64,000 nucleotides of DNA from Burhinus oedicnemus (taxonomy: Eukaryota; Chordata; Aves; Charadriiformes; Burhinidae). Positions 1 through 9,964 of this stretch are shown here, one piece after another. Under the pieces are notes generated by a model, which saw only the letters and a program-made list of their open reading frames with translations, made no database searches and was not told where the DNA came from. The position numbers and the translations under genes were made by a program. The stretch lies in assembly GCA_008921705.1 (NCBI GenBank), contig VFFE01007510.1:2208030-2272029 (forward strand), in the 5' to 3' direction. Each line of letters begins with the position of its first letter. Position 1 is the first letter of the stretch.

Positions 1-209
1 AAGCTGCTTCAGAAAACAAGTTTCTGCTTCTGCTGGAGGAGGTGTTTGGATCTGTCTAACCAGGACAGCCTGCCAGGTTGTTTTCTTGGAAACTGGTGAA
101 TGACACAAAAGCTGTTTGTTTTACCTTTTCATTACTAGCTCAGTTAAAGAGAACTCTAAGCTTCTTGAAAGCTTTGCCTTACCATCCTCCTCCCTTTTTT
201 TTTTTATAG
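1..209 (+). other. ZC3H12D intron (3' part)
   Basis: This is non-coding sequence leading to the acceptor at 206-209, with a poly-pyrimidine tract just before it. Nothing else is recognised. Confidence 0.8.
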
Positions 210-349
210 TCACGGAAACAAAGAGGTATTCTCCTGCTGGGGGATCCAGCTGGCAGTGGATTGGTTTCGAGAACGGGGACATGCGTACATCAAGGTTTTT
301 GTCCCACTCTGGAGAAAGGAGCCCCCTCGACAAGACAGTCCAATTGCTG
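210..349 (+). CDS. ZC3H12D: ZC3H12D coding exon: middle of PIN/NYN RNase domain
   Basis: The acceptor is a T-rich tract ending ATAG at 206-209 and the donor is GT at 350-351. The exon starts with the last base of a split Ser codon, then reads [18 protein letters not shown] and VFVPLWRKE, which are hallmark PIN-domain segments of the Regnase family. It ends after one base of the next codon (phase 1). Codon 238-240 is TGG (Trp) where relatives have Arg. Confidence 0.92.
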
Positions 350-3300
350 GTAGGTCACCGTCCTGGGCACAATTTGGCAACCATGAGGTGCAGTTTGGAG
401 GCAAGGGCTGTGAAGAGTCCAGTACGGTTTTGCCCTGTAAAGACAAGCACAATGCAAGTTGTGTATTAGAATTCTATCACTTAAATTAGTCATTAATTTA
501 TTGCCGCATGCTGCTGGCTAGCAGCTATGTTACACTGCTTTGAGCCTTCTGCTTTAAAAGCACAAGTTGCTGCCAGCTGAGTTAAAGAAAGAGTGAGTTT
601 GTCAGCACACAATGAGTCTGCAGAACTTTTAAAGCCAGCCAGGAGACAATGGCATCATTTCACACATTATCCAAAGGTGGCAGTATCCGAAGCCACTACT
701 GAGTGACAATAATATATTAGCCTGTTACCCCAACACAGGAGCTACGTGGGTTTCCCTTCCAGGAGAAAGAAACGCACCGTCTGAAGTCTGTGGAGGGTGG
801 CGAGATTTACTTTGTATGGAAATAGGTCTGCCACATATGTGCCAGCAGCTTGGCATCTGCAGCTGCAGATGAGGCAGCTGCGGATCTGGCTTTCTGTGTA
901 GCAGGAATGACAAGAAGACAGAGCGTTCTCAGCAGCAGCGAAAGAAGTTTGTTTATTTATTTATTTATTTTATCAGGCACATTTTATCTCCCAGTAACAC
1001 TCACCAGGGCTGGTTATGAGCCTTCTAGCATCTACTGTGGTAAAAAGGGAACTACAGCAGTTTGGCATATCTCTGATGGTAGAATGCAAGTCATCCTTCT
1101 CTGGACAAGACTTAAAAATTAAAAAGGTATCTCAAATTTTAAGATTAGATGGTTTTGTAAAAGACCTAATTTTCAAGTTGCCAAACAACCAGCAGATATC
1201 AGTTAATCTGAAAATCACACCATTTTAAGGTGCCTAAAGTCCTGAACTTCTTTATGTTCCTGTAGATTTCTTAGCACACGATTGAGACCTGGTCATTATT
1301 AATTGATTCTTTTTTTGATTTTTATTTTTCCCCCTTCTATTTCTGCCAACGACCCCACCAGATCAGCACATTCTTGAAGAGCTTGAAAAGCAATCGATCC
1401 TTGTGTACACCCCATCCCGGAAGGTGAAAGGCAAGAGAGTAGTTTGCTATGATGATCGCTATATAGTGAAAGTTGCTTATGAGAAAGACGGAGTCATTGT
1501 TTCCAATGACCATTACCGGGATCTCCAGAATGAAAACCCCGAGTGGAAATGGTTTATTGAGCAGCGACTACTTATGTACTCTTTTGTCAGTAACAGGTAA
1601 GAGATGGTTGTTGTTCAACAATCTTGAATTTAAACGTGGGCCAAGTCAGCTCCAACATCAATGCTCCTCCCACTGGTAGCAGAGTACACAAGCTTTTTTT
1701 CTGGAAGGAATTTACCGCAACTTTTCTTATCTCATTTCTTTAGTTCCTGTTCCCTCAGCTTTGGTCTCAACCTCCCCATGTCACTCTTCAATGAACTTCT
1801 CTATTTGAATGCCAGCATTAGCGACCAGCTTTGCTTCTTGCAAATCCAAATTGGGATGTTAACCCAAGGTTTGGTTTCTTTTAATTTCTATTTCCTATAG
1901 GAAACAGAATTAAATCTGGAGAGGACACTGGCTCTCTGGCAGTATTTTTAATTCCCCTACAAGGCAGGGCAGCAATTTTTCCTATGCTTTTGTAATCATA
2001 ACTTTCTAGAAGAAGAGAGGCAAGAAGCTGTTCTCTTTGGACCTTAACCATCCCCACCGGGGAAGTTTTTCATTAAGGCACTTGTACTGTGCCTGCGAGG
2101 CTGAGCTGCATGCTCCTCAGCCTGCAGGTACTAAGCTTGTCTGAGTTTCCTAGTAGCAGAGGTGTTTGTTAGCCATCAGCTTGGCTGGGGAAATGCCCTT
2201 GGAGACATCCAGTGTGCACGGACGAGTGCAAGCGGAGACGCCAACTCACAGAGTGGCACTCTCTGTGGGTCAGGATGGAGACTTGGCTCTCGCATAACCA
2301 AAACTGGATGGGAGTGCTTGACACTGGGTTTCAGTTTCCCTGTAACATTCTTCACAGAAATGCAGTCGCTGAACATCAGCATACTGTATTTCTCAAAGCT
2401 CCAGTCTGTCCAGCTCCATCCAGTCCAGCTCCACCAGGCTTCTTCCCTAGTTACTAATGGGTTACAAATATTTATATATTTTCCTTCCTCTTTCATAGGG
2501 ATTGCCAGACCCTTTCAGAACCCTTCCCTCAGAAAGTCTAGCTGTTACTGTGACATGCGTTTGAATAGTTTCAGCAGGACCTTCTTGCACAGCTTTGGGA
2601 ACCTCTCTAAAACCACAGCCTGAAGTTGGAGGTTTCAGTCCTGTTATCTGGATAACCAAATTGCCTGAGTGCTTCCTTTCCCCTCCTGCCCGCGGACTCC
2701 CTTCATCCGACAGCGAGCTGTTCCATGGGTGGGTGTGGTGCAGATTCATTTGCAAACAAGTCCAGAGATGCTAATTAGTCGTCTTCTTGAAGCATCACAT
2801 TCAGGTATTGGCACAGAAGCATAAACAGTTTTATCTGAGCATTTTGCAGGCCTTGCACAAGGAATCCTTTACTGAATGCTTGAAAAAGGCTGGGTTTATC
2901 ACACCATGTGCATGATCAACTGTAGCTCTGAATTAACTTTTTAATCCTCATTCTCCTCCAAGTATTTAGTAAGAGAAAAGGGAAGGGAGCTGATGGTGAG
3001 GATCGCAGTGCTGGGACCACAGAAGAGTTTGCTGCTGCTGCTGCTGCTGCTTCAGAGAAAAAGGAAGCAATGCTGCCATGGCTGGGACCGCTGGCCGGCC
3101 AGAGCTACACCAAGCCACTGTGCCTTTCTGGTTGTTTTAAGTTTTTAGGAAAAAAACAACAACTACATGAAGCTGAAGCATTCTTGTCTTTGCAGGCAGG
3201 AGGGCACTGTGTCTAGTAACACAGCCTGAGTCCTGAAGGCCAGGCCACAGAAGGATCACAAGGATTTTCTGCCCTAAGCTTATGCCACAAGCTGTGATGG

Positions 3301-5261
3301 CACTTTGGCTCCAAAAGCTTGAGGTATTCTTGTTACCCCCTCCCCATGACTTTTTCCTTTTTCAGATTTATGCCTCCTGATGATCCATTAGGCCGGCATG
3401 GACCCACTCTTAATAACTTCCTCAGCAAAAAGCCAGTGCTTCCTGAACCAAAATGGCAGCCTTGTCCCTATGGTGGGTTTCTCTCTGTGCTGTGAACAGC
3501 CACCCCTCTTCCTCCTGACCCTTGCTTCCCAGGGGCGCTCTCCTTCAGCTAAGGGCAAGCACCGTTGCCACGTGCTGTCCTGCTTCGTGCGGTCGGGGCT
3601 TGGGTCTGGGCTGCTCAAGCCTGTGATGGTTCTTTCCTCTCCTGCTTTAAGTGGCTTCAGCTTCAACAAAGGCAGCAGCTGTTTCTGGCTCCTCCATCCT
3701 CCCCTGCAGGCAGCACCCAAACCAGGCACCCTGGTGGGGCTGACACCCCACCCGCCCCCAGCCTGCGCCTGCTTTTCACTTTGCAGCCTGGACTTGCATT
3801 GTAGCACTTGGGAAAGGCCACCCAAACACTCCCCCCCTCTCCCTTCCCAACAGCTCTCCAGTAATGTGGAGGTTTCTCAGAGGTGAATCTCTATACCATT
3901 TTTTTAAAGCAACCCTTTGTAGCAGCAGACCTCCCAGCTCACTGAGTACGGCAACCGGAACATAAGTGAATTTCAGACACTTCCAAAATAGCAGACACTT
4001 CCTTTCACTGCTGCTTCACCCTGCTATTTAGGTCAGCAGTATTTAAATCTGGGGTCAAAAGTACTGAATTGGAAAATACCACTTCCCCTCTTCGCTGTTT
4101 GTGCTCCCCACGCCCCTGCAAAGGCACAGCGCTGGGGAGAAGTGATGAGTACATTAATCAACATGGGTGCTAGCGACAATCTCCTGTTTGATTTTTTTTA
4201 TTCTTTCAGGTAAAAAATGCACCTATGGCAATAAATGCAAATTTTACCACCCAGAGCGACTCCATCAAGCTCAAGTCTCAGTTGCTGATGAGCTCAGGGC
4301 CAAAATAAGGGTCCCGTTAAGCCTGGGGAAAGAGGAGGGGAAGTGTAACCTCTCGCCGTACAGGACGGGAGGAGAGCCCGCGCTGCCTCATGCCTGCACA
4401 GAGATGCTGCCAGAAGCCAGCAGCTGCACAGGGGCTTCCTGCCACCCAGGGTGGTCCCAGGTGAGCTGTTCTGAGCAGCCCTCCGGCGCCTGGGCCGGTG
4501 GCCCTGGCTCTGGCCTGGGGCTGGACCGGCGGTTGCTACAACCAGAGCTGCTGCGAGACCAGCCACTCCTGGAGAAGATGTCGGCGCTAGACATCGGTGA
4601 CGACACCTACAGCTACAATCGGTCCATACATACCTCTCAGGACAGAGAGGTGACGGACAGCCCTCATCGCTGCCGTGACCTCAGGCACAACCTGTACGCG
4701 CTTTGTCACCCCCGTAGCTTGGACCACACCTGCCTACCGGGATGCCCTTTCCAGCAAACGATGCTCCCACCTGCGCGGGGTGGGATGCACCCAGACCCCA
4801 GCTGGCCCCAGGAGTGCTGCGGCATGCACGGCATGGGTCAAAGGAGCCACTACGTCCCTGGTGGTGCTCAGCACAAACAGGCCCTGGAGACTCAGCGCCA
4901 CGTTTTACCGCAGTCTGCAGCTCTTCCCCGTGACCCGCTTCACTTGTACAGCGAGCAGCAGCTGCAGCAGCAGCAGCAGCAGCACTGCTTCCCCAGCCGG
5001 CCCCCGGGGCAGCCCTTTCTGTTAGACTCCAGCAATGGGCTGGGCTTCTTCCAGAAAGCCCATGCTTACCCCCATACCTCGTACAGTGACTACTGGCCCA
5101 CCCCAGCTGCGAGGCCACCCTCTGCCCAGCAAGCAAACATACACAGGGAGCTGTGCTCCCTTTTCCCTTACGGCGAGGTGAACCACATCATGGCTTTGTA
5201 CCCCGATATCAAGGATATTGCTAGCTTGACTTTACTGATTCAGAGACACAGAAACTTGTGA
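210..5261 (+). CDS. ZC3H12D: ZC3H12D (Regnase-4) ribonuclease, 3' part of gene, four visible coding exons
   Basis: The exons 210-349, 1362-1596, 3366-3472 and 4210-5261 join in frame through GT/AG boundaries and give about 510 residues plus a stop. Visible in order are the second part of the PIN/NYN RNase domain (YDDRYIVK and SNDHYRD acidic motifs), the family signature [12 protein letters not shown], a C-x5-C-x5-C-x3-H zinc finger, a long low-complexity region with a short poly-Gln run, and a conserved C-terminal helical domain ending IQRHRNL. The exon with the first catalytic Asp and the N-terminal UBA-like domain must lie left of the window. Regnase-family proteins cleave stem-loops in the 3' UTRs of inflammatory mRNAs in the cytoplasm. 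The paralogue is chosen as ZC3H12D rather than A, B or C because of close similarity to the human protein as I remember it and because TAB2 is the convergent neighbour, as in human. One conserved Arg reads as Trp (238-240). Confidence 0.93.
350..1361 (+). other. ZC3H12D intron with (TTTA)n
   Basis: The intron is 1012 bases with GT donor and AG acceptor. It holds a short (TTTA)n run near 952-972. No exon-like segment is recognised. Confidence 0.85.
952..972. repeat. (TTTA)n microsatellite
   Basis: About five tandem TTTA units lie inside a ZC3H12D intron. Confidence 0.9.
1362..1596 (+). CDS. ZC3H12D: ZC3H12D coding exon: catalytic half of PIN/NYN domain
   Basis: The acceptor is CCCACCAG at 1354-1361 and the donor is GTAAGA at 1597. 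The first two bases complete an Asp codon begun in the previous exon, giving ADQHILEEL. The exon holds LVYTPSRK, the acidic pair of YDDRY (Asp codons 1451-1456) and SNDHYRD (Asp codons 1508-1510 and 1520-1522), which correspond to the metal-binding acidic residues of Regnase PIN domains. The catalytic residues visible here are intact, so an active RNase is expected. It ends with two bases of an Arg codon. Confidence 0.95.
1597..3365 (+). other. ZC3H12D intron with (GCT)n
   Basis: The intron is 1769 bases with GT/AG ends. It holds a (GCT)n run near 3031-3050. No other element is recognised. Confidence 0.85.
3031..3050. repeat. (GCT)n microsatellite
   Basis: About six to seven tandem GCT units lie in a ZC3H12D intron. 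Confidence 0.92.
3366..3472 (+). CDS. ZC3H12D: ZC3H12D coding exon: [12 protein letters not shown] signature and first zinc-finger Cys
   Basis: The acceptor is TTTTTCAG ending at 3365 and the donor is GTGGGT at 3473. It encodes [13 protein letters not shown], a segment found across Regnase proteins, then NNFLSKKP and the start of the CCCH finger (CPYG). It joins in phase to both neighbours (two bases in, one base out). Confidence 0.93.
3473..4209 (+). other. ZC3H12D intron splitting the CCCH finger
   Basis: The intron is 737 bases and pyrimidine-rich in its first half. It interrupts the zinc finger after the CPYG. Open frames inside it on both strands are taken as chance products of GC-rich sequence. 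Confidence 0.85.
4210..5261 (+). CDS. ZC3H12D: ZC3H12D last coding exon: CCCH finger, low-complexity region, C-terminal domain
   Basis: The acceptor TTCTTTCAG ends at 4209 and the stop is TGA at 5259-5261. The exon completes the finger ([16 protein letters not shown]; spacing C-x5-C-x5-C-x3-H together with the CPYG of the previous exon), followed by the conserved VADELRAK. The next roughly 260 residues are rich in Pro, Ser, Cys, His and Gln and poorly conserved, with a short poly-Gln at 4956-4982. The last 40 or so residues ([27 protein letters not shown]) match the C-terminal helical domain of the family. Base composition is markedly GC-richer than the neighbouring DNA. Confidence 0.93.
4956..4982 (+). 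repeat. CAG/poly-Gln microsatellite in ZC3H12D coding exon
   Basis: The pattern is (CAG)2 CTG (CAG)6 in frame, encoding QQLQQQQQQ. It is a short coding trinucleotide repeat that could vary in length between individuals. Confidence 0.95.
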
Positions 5262-6645
5262 AGCCTCCAGATCAAACCTTTTCCAGCAAGCATACGTCCT
5301 GGGGTAAAAAGATGCTACTCTGAGGCTTAACCAAGTGTTATTAAAGGGCTTTATGGCAAGGGTTATAGCTGTTCCAGGAGCACAAGGCTAAGCATCAAGC
5401 AGCTATGTCACATTGGGGCATCAAGTCAAGGCAAATGCTGCTGCTCACTACAGTGGGGTCTCATTCATCGGCCATGGAAATGCGTGGGAGGGCTCAGGTT
5501 AACTGGGCTGTCAGCATTTGAACCTCACTGGTGACCGGTTTCAGGATGGCATAGATCTTCATTAATGCCTTGAAACAGTGGACATGTTTTTAAAGTCCTA
5601 AGTTGTTGTTTAACTACTGTAAAAGAACCATACTCCGTGGTCTCCAGTGAAGGGTGCTCCATAGACACCCACACCCACCCCCCCCACCTACTTGCTCAGC
5701 TAACATAAAAAGCAATTTGGCCTATTTCCCCACACAGGGCTGTGCTCTCTGCTAGAAGACATCTTTGGGTCCATATTACTGCCTGATACAGACCCAGCCC
5801 TCTATCAGTGAGCTTTCAAAGATACATCTTGTGTTTATAAACCAAAGCTGTGAACACACAGAATCACTAGCAGAGGTGGTAGAGGTACAGCAGAGCACAT
5901 CGAGATAGCTGCAGGTACATTTCTCAGGGATCATGCCCAGCATAAGTCAAATCAGGGAAGTCATCTTCAATGTAACTCTTGATGTGGACTGAGGGCTCAG
6001 GGTTGTTAATCCAAAAAAGAAGAAACCCAGATGGTGCCAAGGGGGAAAAAAAAAAAAAAGAAAAGAAGAGCTTTGAAGTGTCTCTGTTGTTTTGAACAAG
6101 AAAACTATTGTTGCATTAACCCTTAATGACCAAACATGGTCCCATAATGCAATTAGAGAGCTGATTTATGATTACAAACATTTAAACTGTGTTCTGTTGG
6201 GACATGTTTGATTTTCAGTAAGCTGTAAAGCTGCCAGTCTCTGCATTATTCCACTGAATTCTTCAGGTTGTAATTCAAATATTAAGGTTGATCCTGAAGG
6301 TTTTTGGCATTATACCAAAGTTTAAGTATGTCAGTCTGACATGTTTTAAAAATGCTTTAACACATTATAAAATGGTGATCTAAAACACTTTGTTCCGAAT
6401 AATGTCATCTTTTTTTTCTTTTAAAATTTTTTTTTTTCCCATTCCTCTTAGCACTGATGCTTCATCAAGTCCAACATTTGGGTGGGATTTACAAACTGTC
6501 TGACCCTGCAGGATCTCCGTTATGTTCTTCTCTGAAGTGCAGTTGGTGATGTTGGTCCCAGGCAGGAATTATACATGGCCTTCACAACTCGGAATTCTCT
6601 TGCTTTCGAAAAGGTGACTAAGGAGTAGTAATTTACCTTTAGTGA

Positions 6646-6675
6646 CATCATCACATGATGCACTTTGTGAAAGTG
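6646..6675 (+). promoter_or_regulatory. Two abutting 6-bp-stem triloop hairpins
   Basis: CATCAT-CAC-ATGATG (6646-6660) is followed without a gap by CACTTT-GTG-AAAGTG (6661-6675). Both stems are perfect. The first loop is pyrimidine-purine-pyrimidine, the loop type recognised by Regnase and Roquin proteins. That these are functional decay elements is inference. Confidence 0.5.
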
Positions 6676-6870
6676 GTGATAGTTTGACCTGTTTCCCTCT
6701 GGAAACCATCAGCAGCTTTTTTTTTTGGTGGTGGTGTTTAAAGAATCTTTAGGAAATAAGTATACTGTATAAGTTCAATCTATTATGGCCATGTGGTTGG
6801 CTCCAAGAAATTCTAATTTGGAGTGTGGAGGTATGATTTATTTCCACAGAACATGACAGGTTTTTCCATA

Positions 6871-6890
6871 TGTCATGAATTGTCATGAAT
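6871..6890. repeat. Tandem 10-base repeat TGTCATGAAT x2 with upstream inverted copy
   Basis: Two exact tandem copies occupy 6871-6880 and 6881-6890. CATGACA at 6852-6858 is the inverted complement of TGTCATG and could form a 7-bp stem with a 12-base loop. Confidence 0.85.
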
Positions 6891-7620
6891 TTTCCACTAA
6901 TTATAGTCATAATCTATATAACTAGATCACCAGAATGGCTTATAAATGTATCCGCTGCATATTCTATAAAGCTAGAAATGACATTAAAACAGAACTATGG
7001 AAGAAATGCCCTGTGAAACGCTTTAAGTTCTACAGCCATTGTTAGTTGTGCTGAAATATGCTACGCACCACACTTAACACACTGAAGCAACGCGAGACAT
7101 TTCATGGCTGAGATGCCTACATGGCCACTATGCAGGGCCGGGCTCGCTGGCTCGCCTAACGACCTCTGCCGGAGCTTCCCCAGCCACTGCTGCGCACGTA
7201 TACACACTCGCAGAGAAAGTGAGATGCAGAATGGAAAAATACCTTCCACATACTCAAACAGAGCAAGTCCCAGATGACAGCTTTCAGAAAACACACACAG
7301 CGATGAAGCAGGATATAGGTGTACGTGTCAACATTTATTTTTACGTCTGGAATGTATGTATGTTATGTATTTCAATACAGAAAGTATTTAAAATCTATAG
7401 GAAAATTGGCATGCTGCCTTTATATAGTGCCCTCAGCTTGCTGGAGACGCACAATAAGCTTTTCTCCTTTTCCTTTGAGGATGCACAGGAATTTGGTGGT
7501 TGCTCAAAACCCTCTTTCGATGTTTAATAACATATTTTTCTTTCATGTCCGTCTCATTTACTGGGGAATCCTTTATTAAAATGCATAGAACGTGCATTCT
7601 GCCGAGAAAATGTCTGAGGA

Positions 7621-7626
7621 AATAAA
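7621..7626 (+). terminator. Candidate poly(A) signal of ZC3H12D
   Basis: AATAAA is followed by a T/G-containing stretch within 40 bases. An ATTAAA also lies about 45 bases upstream. It is the first canonical hexamer I see after the stop codon. Confidence 0.4.
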
Positions 7627-8190
7627 TCAGACTGTGGCGCTAAACAGAACTTGCTTTCTCTTGGCTCTTCTGCTCACCAGAGGGTTTCTTCTCATGGAGC
7701 TTTTGTTCGGAGGGCAGCTCAGCAGCAGCGCTGTGTCACTGCCTGCTTGAGAGGAGCTCTGCGCTGGCCCAGAGCCCACGGAAAGCACAGACTGTTTCGT
7801 TATTTCACCACAGCACAAGCATCTGGGACTCAGGAGTTTCTGCTGCAGAGCCTTTTACGCTTCCCAAGACAGGAGGGTTTCTTTTTTGGCTTTGTCAGCC
7901 CCTGAGCTAAGGGAAGGGGCTGCTAACAGCGAGGAGGTGGCAGCTTTTGCGCAGACAGGGTAGGAGACTGCTGCTCTTTGGTATCTCTGCTGAGATGCGT
8001 TCAAGTCCAGCTCTCACTGCCAACTTGAAAATGAATCCACAAATCCCAGCAGGCTCAGAAAGCCCTTGATGTTCTTTGCTTTTTGGTTGTCAAGGCTCTT
8101 TTAGAAGAAGCTGGAAGCAGCGGGAGCAATCCTCCAGGAGACGGGCTGCTTTCCTAAGGGAGATTTACGAGTTGCCAAGTTCATATTAAG

Positions 8191-8193
<3 letters not shown>

Positions 8194-8228
<35 letters not shown>
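8194..8228. repeat. Poly-A tract (35 A)
   Basis: This is an uninterrupted run of A. The preceding sequence resembles no known retroposon. Confidence 0.95.
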
Positions 8229-8231
<3 letters not shown>

Positions 8232-9896
8232 ATAAAAGAGAATCCTCTTCCCTTCTCACCCTTTCCCAAAGTTAGGAAGCCATAGCCACCCTCCTTTGTG
8301 AGGGGCTAGGGAAACTAGATACAAATATTTCACTGAAAGTCTTGGGTGGAAGCCGGCCCTGCAACAGCTCCTCAGCATAAAAAAAAAAAAGGGGAAAAGA
8401 GGGTGGTCCTCTGCAATCCTGGGCAGCTCACAGTACCTCCCGCCCACCTCTTCATAAATATAGAAATTTCTCCCTCACAGAACATTGGTGACAATTTGGT
8501 GAGCTTAGATACCATAAAAAATTAATGCCATAAGATGCTTTATGAAATAGATAGTAATCTTGCTCCATATCGAACGCTCGTATTTGCCAATTATTCTGAG
8601 AAGTTTTGCTACTATTTTAACTCACTTCCCATAAGAGCCAGCACAATCTATAAGTAAACATTTGAACTAATCACAAACAACTAAATAGAACAAGATAGAT
8701 TTCACAGCTTCTCTTCTCCTTAAAAAATGTTGGATTGCTAGGGAAGAACAAGCAAGCCCTGTACTTCACCAAGTGTGACAGATCACCTCTGCAAGTCAAA
8801 AAAACCCCCAAAGCCTCTGGAGGAACCTTTTAACAGGCAGACACCTACGCTGGACACAGGTAGTTTACATACATGTCTCTAAGATAACAATTCAGATACT
8901 ATCTTTCACCTTTTGCACGGACTTTTCCCAAGTCAGGAGTCAGAACATCTCAGTTTTACTCCTGGAGCCATAACCCATCCACCCTGCCACCGTAAGCCCT
9001 TTCCTTCTCTGCCCCGGGATACGCCTGCTCTGCATTCCCTCACCTATATACAAGACCGCTCTAGTATTTACCTCCTACCTGCTGGTGGGACTGGGACGCT
9101 TTGAACTTTTGAGAAGAATAGTTTAATATTACAGCAACCCCTTGTCATTAGCATTATTAAGAAAGCACTATGACTTGCAATTGATGGTGAAGGGATTTTT
9201 CTAGCATTTTAGCCATGTCCCTTCTCTGCCCCAAGTTGGGCTCGCTGCCTTGAGGTCTTGCTCAAGGAACTCGGAACAAGGCTCGGAGGAGCTCTTGAGT
9301 AAGATGTACTGGTGTGCTGACTTGACAAACACAATCAAAACGGACATACAAATGGAGCAAAGCTGTGAACACAGCAATTTGTGGGGACATCACATGCAAG
9401 GCGGCAAGCCAGGAAGTTCAGGGGCTGGCAGGCCTTTGAATGCAGTAAGGAAATTAGAGGATGTGCCTCTGCCGATGAATGGCAGCATCAGAGCTGCTCA
9501 CCGTAACCACACCGCCAGCTCCTCCTCTTTGGCTTCTCCCATGTCACACAATTTCCTCGGCTTCCTGAGTTTTTCCACATTTTTTTTATTCTCCCATTCA
9601 TTCTCGCTGGGCTCAGGATTTCCATTGCACTCTTTACAGAGTGGGTCACAAGTTACAAAGGTGTCCCTGTCCCAACCCCTCTCCTTCCACCTCTGCAAAA
9701 AGACATGCCCCGACCCACTGCCACCCCAAACTCTTGTTTCGTGCTCCCTTCCCTTCCCTGCTCCCTCCCCGCCCAGGGCGCTCGCCTCCTCCCTTGCTGT
9801 GCCACGCACTCTTCCCGCTCAAGCCCAGGTAACATCCCATCTCTCCCTGCACCCCTGCTCTCCAGCTGAAGGGTTTTCTGGGTTGGGTTTTCTTGT

Positions 9897-9964
9897 TTGT
9901 TTGTTTGGTTGGTTTTTTTTATATTTTCTTTTTTCTTTTTCTTGTCTTTTTTTTTTTTTTTTTT
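9897..9964. repeat. T-rich low-complexity tract
   Basis: Interrupted T-runs with TTTG and TTTC units end in a T-run of about 24 bases. Confidence 0.85.

Larger units (their letters stand above)
5262..7645 (+). other. ZC3H12D: Probable ZC3H12D 3' UTR
   Basis: This follows the TGA stop without a recognisable exon. It becomes AT-rich and carries ATTTA-type motifs (for example near 6836), two abutting triloop hairpins (6646-6675) and a tandem 10-base repeat (6871-6890). The first good AATAAA is at 7621-7626. An ATTAAA near 5340 could give a much shorter transcript. The UTR end is inferred, not shown. Confidence 0.5.

Noticed and set aside
3388..3886. Long frames on both strands across a ZC3H12D exon and intron
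   Set aside because: The supported exon is 3366-3472 in its own frame. The rest is GC-rich intron.
4681..5136. Minus-strand frame with a poly-Ala run
   Set aside because: It is the mirror of the ZC3H12D coding exon. The poly-Ala is the complement of the CAG repeat.
8194..8228. Poly-A as the tail of a processed pseudogene
   Set aside because: The upstream sequence matches no gene or SINE I know, and no target-site duplication is evident.
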